Notes: generated by a model not told the origin, from the letters alone. DNA of 64,000 nucleotides from Silybum marianum (GCA_036898165.1 CM072528.1:49585001-49649000); one strand, 5' to 3'. Positions 11,368-22,840 are shown, counted from the stretch's first letter. Translations and numbers: made by a program.

Positions 11368-11960
11368 TTAGTCTATGTTTATCATACCTAACTCACAGAT
11401 GACAAACTTGAACCTTGCTTCATCAAGAGGCTTTGTGAATAGATCAGCTAGTTGATAGTCGGTGGGAATGAAATGTAACTCCACATCACCTTTAGAGACA
11501 TGATCTCTTATAAAGTGATACCTAATATCAATGTGCTTGGATCTTGAGTGAAGCACAGGGTTGTTGGCAATGGCTATTGCACTTGAGTTGTCACACATTA
11601 TTGGGATCTTTGAGAAAATCTGATTGTAATCACACAAATGATTTTTCATCCACAATATTTGTGCACAACAACTTCCAAAGACCACATATTCTCGGCGGTA
11701 GATGTAGACACCGAATGTTGTTTCTTACTTGACCATTTCACAAGCTTTCCACCAAGTAACCGACAACTTCCGGTTGTACTTTTTCCGTCTATTTTTGAAC
11801 CCGCAAAATCGTAATCGTAGTACCCGATGAGATCGAAACCCGAGTCTTTGGGATACCAAAGACCCGCATTTATGGTACCTTTCGTATACCCGAAAATCCT
11901 TTTCACAAGCCTAGGTGTGATTCTTTAGGATTTGCTTGGTATCGGGCACATAGACAAGTA
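11368..11960 (-). pseudogene. Copia RNase H domain, C-terminal part of pol
   Basis: Two blocks, 11906-11646 and 11685-11368, overlap in different frames. They show copia RNase H marks: FDLIGYYDYDFAG, the KSTTGSC segment, STAE, the DNSSAIAIANNPVLHSRSKH segment with HIDIRYHFIRDHV, and the terminal LADLFTKPL. Family members usually read SDAD where this copy reads YDYD; the codons there contain CG where CAG is expected. The frame break near 11660 lies in the 11624-12410 stretch that has no CAG or CTG at all. Confidence 0.85.
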
Positions 11961-12980
11961 GCAAACATGATGTCGTGTCTACTTGCGGTTAGATAGAGAA
12001 GGGATCCTATCATGGCTCTATAATTTGTAATATTTACGTAAATGCCATCGGGATCGAAAAGAGTTTAAGAGGAGGAGCCATAGGAGTTTTCATGGTAGAG
12101 CAAGTATCAAATTGAAACTTTTTCAAGATCTTTAATGTATTTACTTTGATTTATGAAAATACCTTCGAAGATTGTTTTACTTGCAAACCAAGAAAGAAAG
12201 TTAACTCCCCCATCATGCTCATTTCATATTCTTTTTGCATGAGGGAGCTAAACTCATCACACAAGGATTCATCGGTGGCTCCAAAAATAATATCATCTAC
12301 ATAGATTTGAACAAGAATGATATTACCTTGTGATTTCTTGAAGAAGAGAGTGTTGTCAACCTTGCCTCGTATGTACTTATTTCTAAGTAGATATTCGAGA
12401 GAGTGTCATACTGTGCACGTGGAGCTTGCTTCGGTCTATATAGAGCTTTATCCGGCCTATATACATGATATGGATGGATCGGATCTTCAAACCTGTGAGG
12501 TTGCTTCACATACACTTCTTCACCTAATTCACCATTCGGAAGGCACTTTTGACATCCATTTGGAATACCCGAAAATTCTTGTAGCATGGGCAAGAAATAT
12601 TCGGATAGCTTCCAATCCGGCAACAGGAGCAAAGGTTTCATCATAATCAATTCCTTCCTCTTGCCGATATCCTTGAGCAACCAACCTTGCCTTGTTTCTT
12701 ATGACAGTTCCTTCTTCGTCCATCTTGTTTCGAAACACCCATTTTGTTCCGATAATTGTTTTGTTGGATGGACGAGGAACTAATTTCCAGACTTTGTTTC
12801 TCTCAAATTGTGAGAGCTCTTCTTGCATGGCAATTACCCAGCTAGGATCAGCTAGGGCTTCATTTATCAGCTTAGGCTCAACAATGGAAACAAAATTGAC
12901 ATATAAGCACAGATTGCTTATCCCTCTTCTGGTTTTTACACCAACTTGTGGATCACCTATGATTTGATCTATTGGATGAT
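11961..12980 (-). pseudogene. Copia reverse transcriptase domain of pol
   Basis: The N-terminal half is in the block ending at 12529: the PSWVIAMQEEL segment, then WKLVPRP, IGTKWVFRNK, RNKARLVAQGYRQEEGIDY and ETFAPVAGLEAIR. The catalytic YVDD is encoded at 12303-12292. Downstream codons continue the copia pattern (a GATDESLCDEF-like stretch), but not in one open frame. The frame is lost between about 12560 and 11910. The copy as read could not make an intact RT. The domain order integrase-RT-RNase H fixes it as Ty1/copia. Confidence 0.88.
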
Positions 12981-14060
12981 CCATGGTCCACTTTAGTGCA
13001 GGAGGTAAGGAGGGAGGTAGAGAAGAGGATGAGGTAGGAATTTGGGATGGTGAAGAAGGGTTTAAGGGAGATATAGTGTTTTGGTGGGTAAGGTCTTCTA
13101 AAGAGTTAGTTTTAGGAGGTGGAGAAGAAAGAGAAGGTTCAGAAGGTGAGGTGGTGTTTATGGGAGGCTGAGAAGGGTTGCTATCTGGAGGATTGGTTTG
13201 AGAGGAGGATGGAATTTCACTAACACATGAATTTATCCATAGGTTTAATTCTTCTTCATCACAAGATAATGAAGAAGTTTCAAACTCATCAAACTTTACA
13301 TGCATGGATTCATCTATGCATTGTCTTCTTAGATTGAAGATTCTAAAGGCTCTTGAGGAGAGAGAATAGCCCATGAAAATTCCATCATCAGACTTTGGAT
13401 CAAACTTTCCAAGTTGTTCCCTGTCATTTAGCATGTGACAAGCACAGCCAAACACATGGAAGAAGTCAACTGCAGGTTTTCTACCATGGAAAACTTCATA
13501 CGGGGTCTTGTCATGCCTTTTGACTATGATAGACCTATTTTGAGTAAAGCATGCAGTGTTAATCGCACGCCCAAAAATAGGTTGGCAACTTGGATTCACT
13601 CAAAGATAGACCTTGCAGCCTTCACATAGTGTTCTATTCTTTCTCTCAACAACACCATTTTGCTGAGGAGTGCGTACGGCAGAGAAGTTCTGAGAGATTC
13701 CTTTTAGGTCAAAGAAATCTTCCAGAGCAGCATTCTTGAATTCAGTGCCATTATCACTTCTGAAGGACTTCACCAGTTTACCATTCAAATTTTCAATTTT
13801 TCTTGTAAACCCGATGATTTCTTCAAGAAAGATCACTCTTGTGTTTCGTAAAGAACACCCAAGTATATCTAGAGAATTCATCGACGATTACTAGCATATA
13901 CTTTTTACCACCCAGACTGGGTGTACTGACTGGACCGCATAGATCCATGTGAAGCATTTGAAGAGGTTGAGAGATAGAAGAGCATTGTTTTGTTTTAAAG
14001 AAAGTTCTGGTGAGTTTTCCTTTTTCACATGCCCCACACAGCCTTTTCTTTTTCAAAAGC
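12981..14060 (-). pseudogene. Copia integrase domain of pol
   Basis: Blocks 14056-13823, 13881-13600 and the start of 13599-12529 carry the retroviral-type integrase core. The first Asp is in LHMDLCGPVSTPSLGG, the second in SFRSDNGTEFKN, and the Glu in RTPQQNGVVERKNRTL. The GKFDPKSDDGIFMGYS segment of the C-terminal region follows, then a Pro/Ser-rich linker (about 13180-12980) leading to RT. A zinc-binding start is visible upstream as LCGACEKGK. Small frame changes separate the blocks. Confidence 0.88.
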
Positions 14061-14532
14061 TATTTTTGGCATTCCAACAACCATTTCTTTGTTGGAAAAT
14101 TTGTTCAAGGTTTTAAAGTTTAGATGAGAGAACCTTTTATGCCACGGCCAACTTTGTTTGGCTAGTTCTTGAGAAAGGAGACACACGAACTTCTCCTATT
14201 GCACTTTCCTTCATGTTGATTATGTACACGTCATTCGGTCGGGTTCCCGCTAGTACAATCTTGTTCCGTATGTCAAAGACCAAACATACACATATTTGGA
14301 ACATGACCTTATAGCCCAAATCACATATTTGGCTTATGCTTAGAAGATTGTACATCAGCCCTTCAACATGAGCTACTCTGGAGAAAGTGATGGTTCCATT
14401 TGAAATGGTACCATATCCTTTGGTGACCCCTTTTCCATTTCCTCCAAAGGAAACAGTGGGTCCCTTTTCTTTTGAGAAGTTAGAGAGAAGAAGTTTGTTT
14501 CCGGTCATGTGTCTTGAACATCCACTATCCAT
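14061..14532 (-). pseudogene. Copia aspartic protease and GAG-pre-integrase segment
   Basis: The block 14532-14137 opens with MDSGCSRHMTGN, the DSG active-site signature of copia proteases. It continues with VSFGGNGKGVTKGYGTI and the VEGLMYNLLSISQICD segment typical of the protease C-terminus. Past 14137 a WHKRFSHLNFKTLN-type GAG-pre-integrase motif is legible in another frame up to about 14060. The aspartic residue is present; the frame change near 14137 separates the domain from integrase. Confidence 0.85.
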
Positions 14533-14575
14533 GTACCATATATGATCTTTATTTGGTACCGCACCTTAAACAAAT

Positions 14576-16999
14576 TTAGACTTTTGGTACCCATTTTGAG
14601 GTGGGTCCTTTGGGATTAGAAGGCATTTTAGATTTGCAAGGAGTCAAGTCTTTTGGGCAATTTTTAGCAAGATGAAGAGTGTTGCCACAGTTATAGCACT
14701 TCTTTAAAGGGAAGGCCTTTTTAAAATCCCTATCATCTAAACTTTGGACAGAGGTTGAGGAATGAGAAGAAGAAGAAGGATGTCCAACACCTGGTCTTGG
14801 TCCAAGAATACCTTTACCAGGATTTCTTGATTTCTTCAAGTTTACTGACCGAGGAATAAAGTCAGTAGCTATTTGAGATTTCCTTTTGGATGAAAATTTT
14901 GGTTTAGAAAAATTTTTCTTTTGAGGAGAAAATCCTTTTGAAGAAGAATACTCAGCAACTTCAGAAGGCTGCTCCTGGGAGTACCTTGACTCATGAAGAC
15001 TTAAGGAATTTAAAAGTCTTTGGATAGGTTTGGGAGAAGAAGAAGAGCTTGGAAGAGTTGAAACCATTGAAGACTCAGAAGAGATTTCTTTAGCTTTAAC
15101 AAAGACTCCAAACTTTTTGGAACCAGATTCTACTTTGAGCATGTCAAGTAGATCTATAGAGTGAACGGAGGTAGAGTCCTCAGATGAGTAACCGAAGAGA
15201 GCATCATCGTCATCGGAAAAGAAACCGGCAGGAAAACCTTGACACTCAGAAGAAGAAGGGAGTGGAAAGTCAAGAGGTTGAGGAATATCTTTTCCATAAC
15301 CAAGGCCAGACTTATCCTTGCTGGTGATTTGATCTTGAAGGATCCTTTCTAGATTCTTAGAGGATTTAGTCCATTTAGACAGAACCTCTTGTTCCTTTTC
15401 AAGTGTAGAAGAAATATTTGATTTTTCCTCGTAAAATTTGTCGTTTAAATACCTAAGGTTTTCCGGATCGGCTTTCATTTTGTCAAAATCTTTTAGTTTT
15501 GAAAAGCAAGAGAAGTTGATCATTTAGACATTTTATGTGCATATCGGCCTTTTTCTTTTGAATCTTTAAGTCACGAAGTCAACGGTTAAAGAATCAAAGG
15601 CATCGGCCTTTTGATCATCGAGAGAGAAAGGTAAAAGGATGTACTGAGGTTTTGTCCCCGAAGTGGATCCCTCGGCGGATACAAGAGTGGTGTAGAGTGA
15701 TTTCTCCATGTCTTCTATCTCATCAATTTTGGCCATGAGGCACTTAGTGACATACTCACTCTCACTCTCGCAGGTTTGCTCATCTTCCCGTGAATGAGCC
15801 TCGAACTAAGGTTTTATTTTTACCTTGGTTTCTATCCTTTTCTCTCTTGTATTTGGCTTTGTATTTCTTGTACCTTGAGGTTTCGTTGATTCGCAGTTTT
15901 CCTTAGAGGATTGGCTATTTCTCTCTTCATGCTTCCTAGAAGGCTGATTTTGAGAAGTCATGGCCATAAGAAGAAGAAGGTTTAGAAGAAGAAGCTTTTG
16001 ATCCGCATTCGAAGCAAAATGACCTTTCTTTCCACAATTGAAGCATTCTTCATTTGCTTTATCGTAAGAGGATTTTTGAGAAAAAGATTTTCTATTAAAT
16101 TTGGAGCGGTTTGAAGAAAATCTTTTGTTCTTAAGGTTTCCAGCAAGCATTGCCATACTATCAGAAAGTATGTCAATGGCTGATTCTTCTTCTTCATCAT
16201 CAGCAGCACTATAGTATGCATCTGACAGATGAGAAGAGTCTTCCTTAATATCTTTTTCGTAATTAGAAGAAGGATAGGTGATTCTAGGAATACAAGAAGA
16301 GGGTTTTGAATCACCTATCAAAGCAATAGAGGAGGATTTGATATCCTTTATAAGAGACTTTCTCTGATTCTTAGTTTGTTCATAGTGAAGAAGAGTTCCA
16401 TAGAGAGCAGTTAAAGGCATTATTTCTAAGTCCTTGGTTTGCTTGATGCAAGTACGTATAGTTTCCCGTAAATGCGGAAGACAATCCATAAACTTGCAGA
16501 GAACTTCTTCATTATCATAAACTCGTCCAAGAGCTTTGAGATCGTTAAGAAGACTTAAAACGATTAAAGTAGGTAGAAAGAGATTCTCCCTTTTCATGGG
16601 AGTAAGAGTTCATACTTTCTAACAAGACGGATCCTGTTAGATTTCTTTACTTCTTTGGTGCCTTCATATAAGACACTCAAAGTATCCCACATCTCTTTAG
16701 CAAGCCGGGAAGGTTAAGAAGAGAATGGTACACATCATCGAAGGGAAACGAAGAGAGCGATTTGACTTTAGTATCTAAAGCAACTAGGCGTTTATCATCT
16801 TCACTAAATTTGTTAGAAGGTTTAATGATATATCTACCGCTTTCTCACTTCTTTCGTCATCCGACTCTATGTCCTTTCCTTCGGCGTCCTTTTCGAGGGC
16901 CAAAGCGAGCCCATATTTTAGGAATAATAGGTCCCTCACCGAGAATGTTGGGATACACAATCTATCCCTTCCAAGAATAATAACATGCGATTTTTCCAT
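14576..16999 (-). pseudogene. Gag of the Sirevirus element with two CCHC knuckles, interrupted
   Basis: Blocks at 16999-16784, 16597-15806 and 15523-14576 make up one long gag. The first starts MEKSHVIILGRDRL. The second carries the UBN2-type capsid segment (LKALGRVYDNEEVLCKFMDC), an acidic stretch, and a zinc knuckle CFNCGKKGHFASN whose last Cys is lost by a frame change at about 16005. The third has a charged, probably coiled-coil N-terminal part, a Ser/Pro-rich middle and a complete knuckle CYNCGNTLHLAKNC before the end. Two knuckles in one gag and its length of about 800 codons are unusual for ordinary copia. The breaks at 15524-15805 and 16598-16783 fall in CG-rich tracts poor in CAG and CTG. 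Confidence 0.82.
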
Positions 17000-17137
17000 A
17001 ACCCAAAGTTGTTTGGGTTGAATCTTGGGGTTTAGCCAAAGATCCTAAATCATATGTATTCTTGGAAGAGGTTCAAGGTACCATCAACATTTGAGGTAGT
17101 AGCCATCACGGATCCGGTTTATGAGATTAAACCAATC

Positions 17138-17149
17138 GCTCTGATACCA
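17138..17149 (-). promoter_or_regulatory. Primer binding site matching initiator tRNA-Met
   Basis: The coding strand reads TGGTATCAGAGC two bases inside the 5' LTR end. This is the standard plant copia PBS, complementary to the 3' end of tRNA-iMet. Confidence 0.95.
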
Positions 17150-17151
17150 AC

Positions 17152-18266
17152 CGTTAGTCCCCAAAAAGAGATGGCTAACTAAGAGAGGGTTTTGTAGAAG
17201 GGGGGTTGAATATAAAACACACGTAATATACTCTTTTTAAATTTTTTAATATAAATATTAAAAATTTACACACGTATAGTTTGATGCGGAAAAGAACGGG
17301 CGTACTATTCTATCAAACTAAACACACGGATAACAAATAATTAACTATTACACTAAGCAAGTTAAAACAATACCGTTATAGCACACAACTTGCCACGGTC
17401 AAACAAATAATCACTCAAGATTTGTTGAAAGCGTGAGATTTCGGGAAGGACTTCATCTCCTTTTATAGTGTCCATGCATGGGATGCAAGTGGACGATTGT
17501 TAATGTTTCATTAGTTGGAAGATTATACGATGGACAAAGGAAGAGACCACTTCCTTTGTACTAGAATAATGGATGAACCATTCCTTGTAGCACGTAATGT
17601 CGATAACTTTATCTTCTTTTCTTCATGCTCGTGAAGTCCCATCAAGCCTTTTAGCTAAAAGACAAATATTCCTTTTATAAGAATAAAAGAGAATGTCTTT
17701 AATTAAGGCTTGGTGCCCAAGTTCTTGCTGGCTCACGTGTCTTGCAATTGATGTGAGTCAAGAACTTATCTCTTTGAAATTGCTAAGTGATACATCTCAC
17801 TATGTATCACATCGGTGGATACCTTATAAGGCTGGAGTTGATAAGTGTACACTTTGCTTGATAACTTCTTCTTTCACTAAGTGACAAAAGTGTATACCCT
17901 TGTGAGTTGATATCACAGCCTTAGAAAATATACCTGCAATTTCGGTGACCAAGATCATAGTGTCGGTGACCATGACATCAAACTTGATGACCTCATCTTA
18001 TTTGATGTCCTTAGTACTTTTGATGACTTTTGAGTGTACCATCGGTGACCCACTATATTGGTGACCCAATCTTGACTTGGCAAGATGGTCTGAATATTGA
18101 AGTTGGTTGATACATCCAAAATTCCACTTTTTGATGTACAACCCCTTGATTGAATAGTCTTTGACTCTTCAATACTTGAAGCATATTTCAGACCTTCAAA
18201 AGAACCTGTAAAAATTCATTCATACAAAGGAAGGTGGTTCATCACCAAATCATCGGTGACCCAACA
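17152..18266 (-). repeat. 5' LTR of the Sirevirus element
   Basis: The 1115-bp copy matches 5484-6601. From about 17830 to 18180 it is identical to the other LTR except for one A in a run. From 17152 to about 17725 it has no CAG or CTG. The other LTR has twelve such sites in the same part, and most are replaced here by CG-containing strings. The first base is C rather than T. Confidence 0.92.
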
Positions 18267-18682
18267 TTTAGTGAACTTCAAATTTCACTAAGTGTTGAGA
18301 GTGTACACCCTTGTAGTTGTGACTTGATATCACAGCCTTAGAAATGATACCTGCAATTTCGGTGACCAAGAATATAGTGTCGGTGACCATGAGTATTAAC
18401 TTGATGACCTCATCTTGTATTGATGACTCAATACTTTGATGACATAAATGTGTACCATCGGTGACCCACTATATTGGTGACCCAGTCTTGACTTTCGCAA
18501 TTTGATCTGAATATTGAATTTAGTTGGTACATCCAAAATTCCACTTTTTGATGTACAACCCTTGATTGGATAGTCTTTGACTTTCCAATACTTGAAGCAT
18601 ATTCCAGACCTTCAAAAAAACCTATAAAAAATCAATCATATAAAGGAATGTGGTTTATCACCAAATCATCGATGACCCAACA
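18267..18682 (-). mobile_element. Old solo LTR, right portion
   Basis: This continues the LTR broken at 5483. With one copy of the 5-bp duplication removed, the joined text runs collinearly with the intact LTRs (ACATTACTTAGTGAAC against ACTTTGCTTGATAACT). It ends CCCAACA, followed by AATGT. Confidence 0.88.
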
Positions 18683-18687
18683 AATGT

Positions 18688-19079
18688 TATTTACTATAAG
18701 ATATTACCATATAATTTATTAATTAAATAACTATTATAAAATAAAATTGATTAAATAAAAAAACGTTATGTCTTGATTTATAAAGATTTTTAAGTCAGTA
18801 TATAAAATTTATATTTATACTTTAATTTTTTCTAAGTAATTTACGGTGTCTACAGCGTCTCATATAATTTTATCATATTTATGCATATTAAATTCGTTAA
18901 TATTAAACGAGAAAAAAAAACCATAAACTTTGAGGCATAACTGTATTATAATGTATTTTATTTGTATTGTAATTTTAATGATATTTAAATTTTTATATTT
19001 GTTAATATATTAATTTTTAATTTTAATTTAATAAAATAATGTATCAATATTAATTAATGATCAGTCTATTTACATTTTT
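18688..19079. other. A+T-rich spacer, nothing recognised
   Basis: About 390 bases of A+T-rich sequence follow the solo LTR. I see no gene, tRNA, or clear inverted or direct repeat. Confidence 0.5.
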
Positions 19080-20278
19080 TAGTAACCAAAATTTCATTTG
19101 ACAAATTATTCGTGCATTTTTTTTAAAGCCCAATCATAGTAACCAAATGGTTTTCATTTAAAGACATTGAACCCAAACAACCCACACTTATACTTTATTT
19201 TCCAAAATGTCTAAAACCCAAGTATAAGCCCCTTTCATGATTTATAAATCCTTTTATACTAAATATGCAACATTACCCAAATACTCACACATTTGATAAA
19301 TAACAAGTAAAACACGTTAATACTTTAAAATGGACGTTTTTGGCATGTACAAAGTTTTCACAAAGTATCTTGAACTCACCTTGCTAGATTTAGGCTAAAT
19401 CTAGATTTTACCCCAATACCGAGTTCCATTCGGTGAAGACTTTAGATCCTTGAGCTATAACTCTAGATCCATGGTTCAATCCTTCCAAGAACACCTACAT
19501 GACTTCCAAAACATATACAAAACAAACCCAAGAGAGAATGAGAGTTGTTGGTGAAAAACCTAAACCCTAGATTTGAGATTTCGGAGAGGTGATCTTACCT
19601 TCCACCCTATGAGCTCTAAAATCATCAAGTAACCTCTAGATATCATTATTTCCATGTTGAAGAGCTTCCAAAGACGAAACCGATGCACTTTGAATCGCCC
19701 AAATCGGAGCTGTGATGAAGAAGTTATGGCCAAATGAAGAAAATCCCGAATTTAACCACTGGACACCGCCCGCGATCATACCCTGCGATCATGCCCCGCG
19801 ATCATGACATGTCATGATCGGCCGTGTCACCCCAAAATGCTTATTTTCATGTCTAAGTCACGGTACCACTTGTGCGATTATGACATGTTGTCATGCCACT
19901 GTCATAATCGTCGGGCATGATAGCCTGGACCATTCCGAAGTGTTTTTCCCACTTTTCACCCGTTTCGATCCCGTTTCTCGTCTAGAAAATGATACCCAAT
20001 ATAAATAACTTCAAAATACTTATCTCGATGATTCTAAGAGTGGAACACAAAGAGGACCCGGTATTCCATTTTACCAAAGGCCCGGTTGATGTATTGTGCC
20101 ATTGTCACTAAAGCATGACACAATTGTTGGGACCACCAACTACTTGGTACCATCGGTGCTATTGTGACGAATGTCACTCTCATATGGCACTACTGCTCAA
20201 ACTCTGAAATTATCGTTCGGTTATTGAATCGCTCGGATTAACACTTCCTTCAACTGGGACAAAAATCAGGGTGTTACA
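19080..20278 (-). mobile_element. Probable LTR of a Ty3/gypsy-type element (solo or remnant)
   Basis: On the minus strand the sequence begins TGTAACACCCTGATTTTTGTC, a start typical of many plant gypsy LTRs. It contains the CATAACTTCTTCATCACAGC and CCGATTTGGGCGATTC words often seen in chromovirus LTRs of composites. A motif related to CGATCATG is repeated four times at 19770-19820. I found no partner LTR, PBS or coding region, and the left border and target duplication are not clear. Confidence 0.45.
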
Positions 20279-21622
20279 GGTTGAACAACTTGAATTAAAA
20301 TAATCAGGTCATGTAACTCGTTAATGGCTCGTCCCCTAGGATCCCTATTCCTCTCAACTAACGACCTTTAGTCAGTGGAGCCAAGGCAAATGACTCGTTT
20401 CCGAACCAAATATTTTTAGGACAATTTTTGTACCTGTTGGAACATATAGACGATTTTCAGGTTTTTGATGAACCACATGAATCAAAAGTGAAGTTTACTA
20501 TTTACTTTAAAAATAAGAAAGTATAATATATTTTTTTGTATAAAAACAAAATATTTAATTTGGCATAAATAATCTTATGCTTAATACGTAACTTAGGTCC
20601 AAATACTTGGTTTTTTGCACCCACAATTCAAAATAAAGCAATCTTCTTGTAAAATGACTTAAGAAATACACATTAAAAACAACAATGTTTTACCCATCCC
20701 TTTATCAAAAGGGTAAATATGTCAAACATATTATCTTTTCCATCTTTGTAACTTTGTTCCAAACATGATGAATCATAAATACTAAAGTCTCTATCTAGTT
20801 AAAAATCATAACATATGGTTCATAAAATAATAATTTTAATCTTATACATAAATATGGGTTTAGTGATGAAAAAAGGAAGTTGGGCATACTTAAGTAACAT
20901 TTCACAAACAACATTTAACTCTAAAACTATGTTTTCAAGTTTAAAGGCAAAAAAACGTTTTAAAGTTTGTCTAAGATTTGTTTTTCTCTTGTCAATTTTT
21001 ATAAAAAAAATGCATCGTTATTAACTTATTATCGAGACCATTAGTTTTTTAAAAATGGTCTAATTTCTAAGACGGTTAATAACCAATTAAAAAAATTTAA
21101 ATCTTAAAGGCTTTTATTATTATTAATTATAGTGAATAAATTAAGATTTTTACAATTTAATTTTTTTATTAAGTTTTCATTTTGAATGTAAATACAAGGA
21201 CAATTTTTTAATTTACTCCTTGCTCTTAATCAAAAGAGTAAATCATGTTTTGATCTTTATGGTTTATATGTATAACAAATCACATCCTTTTTTTAAACTA
21301 ATTAGGAATTACAACTATGTGATTTGTTATTAATAATGCCTTTGATCACTTGTACTAACTCATTTAAAAACATTATGTTAAGCGACTTAAATCAGAAGGG
21401 TATTTTTTCATTTACTTTTCCTCCATTTCTAATTAAAAAATTTAATGACACATACAATAGATATATACACATTACACGGTTTTACTTGAGACATACGACC
21501 TCTGAAACTCACAGGAAAATCCCTGACCATTGTCGGAGCCCCTGGAGAACCTCAGAGAAACCCATGACTACCGCTCAATCTTCTCTTCCCCAAACACCAT
21601 CCCCTTCCTTATCCCCTTCCCC
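20279..21622. other. A+T-rich spacer, nothing recognised
   Basis: This is mostly A+T-rich, with short low-complexity frames such as 20815-21024 that do not look coding. A more C-rich patch at about 21520-21622 lies directly against the TRIM copy and continues after it at 21956-22140, so the TRIM inserted into that older sequence. I cannot name the older sequence. Confidence 0.45.
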
Positions 21623-21955
21623 TATAACATCCCAGGCCAACCATACCAGATATTGTCCGTTTTGTCCACACACCTAGACTTGTAGTTTTAAACGCGTTCG
21701 ATAGAGAAGGTATCCAAGTCCCTTATAAGAAAACTTTTGTTCTCCTCCCCAACCAAATGTGGGATATTATAGTCCACCCCATTGGGTTCCCGACTCTGAG
21801 ACGATCTGTAAATTCCTAGGCCAAATGTACTAGATATTGTCCGCTTTGTCCACACATCTGGACTCATGGTTTTAAGACGCGTCTGATAGAGAAGGTATCC
21901 AAGTCCTTTATAAGGAAAATTCTGTTCACCTCCCCAACTAATGTGGGATATTACA
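21623..21955 (+). mobile_element. TRIM-like element with two short LTRs
   Basis: Two copies of a roughly 145-bp unit are separated by about 36 bp. Each starts T(A/G)TAA(C/A)ATTCC-like, contains AGATATTGTCCG(T/C)TTTGTCC and ACGCGT, and ends TGTGGGATATTA(T/C)A. The inner part GTCCACCCCATTGGG...GACTCTGAGACGATC is a decayed PBS and linker as in common plant TRIMs. Flanks read TTCCC (21617-21621) and TTCCC (21956-21960), fitting a 5-bp target duplication. A solo copy lies at 45976-46114 and fragments at 60890 and 61795. Confidence 0.78.
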
Positions 21956-22840
21956 TTCCCACCACGATACCACACGACCCTATACCCGTCCCCATTTCAG
22001 ATTACAGGTTGCAACTCGCCTGCTAGAGAAACTCACCATCATCTTCGTCCTTCAATGTCGGTCGCTCATCACTGTACAACACCAGATCTAGATTCTTCTC
22101 TTGTTCCTCCTCCATCCTCTCCCACATTTGGATGATGCCAACATGTCCAATCTAGATTTGTTTGGTTGTCTCCATTGTCTCCATCTCATTCAGTTTGTTC
22201 CTAAAACTGTTGATTTTGTTAGATGCAAGCACTATTGAAGAAGATATATGATTATGTTAGATACAACTTTATGATTTTGTTTCTAGTTGATTTTGTTCCG
22301 AAACATGTTGATTACATTGATACTTCATCTTGTAACATAATTGTTCAACATCTTCATCACAACGAGATGTATTAATCGATGCAAGCATTAAGTCGATGTT
22401 CTTGATTTGGTCGGATATGAGGTTAGACTACTGATGGTTGTCGGAGAAGACAAGATGACTGATGGTATGATTGTGTCGAAGGAGAGGGAGGAAAGTGAAA
22501 TAGTTGGGACAAATGACATAATCTTATAGGATGTTCGCAAATAACTATTTATTTTTTAATAGAAAATAAAAAAATAACTAAAACTACTAAAATACCCCCT
22601 ACTTAACATATCTAAACGAAATTTTTTGGACGGAGTTAAGGCTAGAGACCAGATGCGTTATAAATTGTAAACCACATGACAATAATATATAGTTATTGTA
22701 AAATAGGGACTTGAAACGTATAACGTAGAAACATATGGACTAAACATGTAATTAACTCTAATTAATAATTTGAATATTATATTGTCTGAAAGTCAAAGTT
22801 CATATTATAGGCGAGACGGAGGAAAAAAAGGGTTGACTCC
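21956..22840. other. Spacer upstream of the TIP1-type gene
   Basis: No gene is supported. Positions 21960-22140 are C-rich and continue the sequence interrupted by the TRIM. From about 22200 the sequence is A+T-rich, with a few repeated TGATTTTGTT words. Confidence 0.4.

Larger units (their letters stand above)
5484..18266 (-). mobile_element. Ty1/copia LTR retrotransposon, Sirevirus type, nested in a solo LTR
   Basis: The element is 12.8 kb and is read on the minus strand. Terminal repeats of about 1.1 kb lie at 17152-18266 (5' LTR) and 5484-6601 (3' LTR). A PBS (TGGTATCAGAGC) lies just inside the 5' LTR and a purine tract (AGGGGGAGAT) just before the 3' LTR. The order is gag, protease, integrase, RT, RNase H, then a long extra coding region before the 3' LTR. 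Integrase before RT is the copia order, and the extra env-like region marks the Sirevirus (SIRE/Maximus) lineage. The flanks CTTAG (5479-5483) and TTTAG (18267-18271) are the target duplication with one mismatch. Each reading block is interrupted, although the LTRs are nearly identical over a long stretch. Confidence 0.93.
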
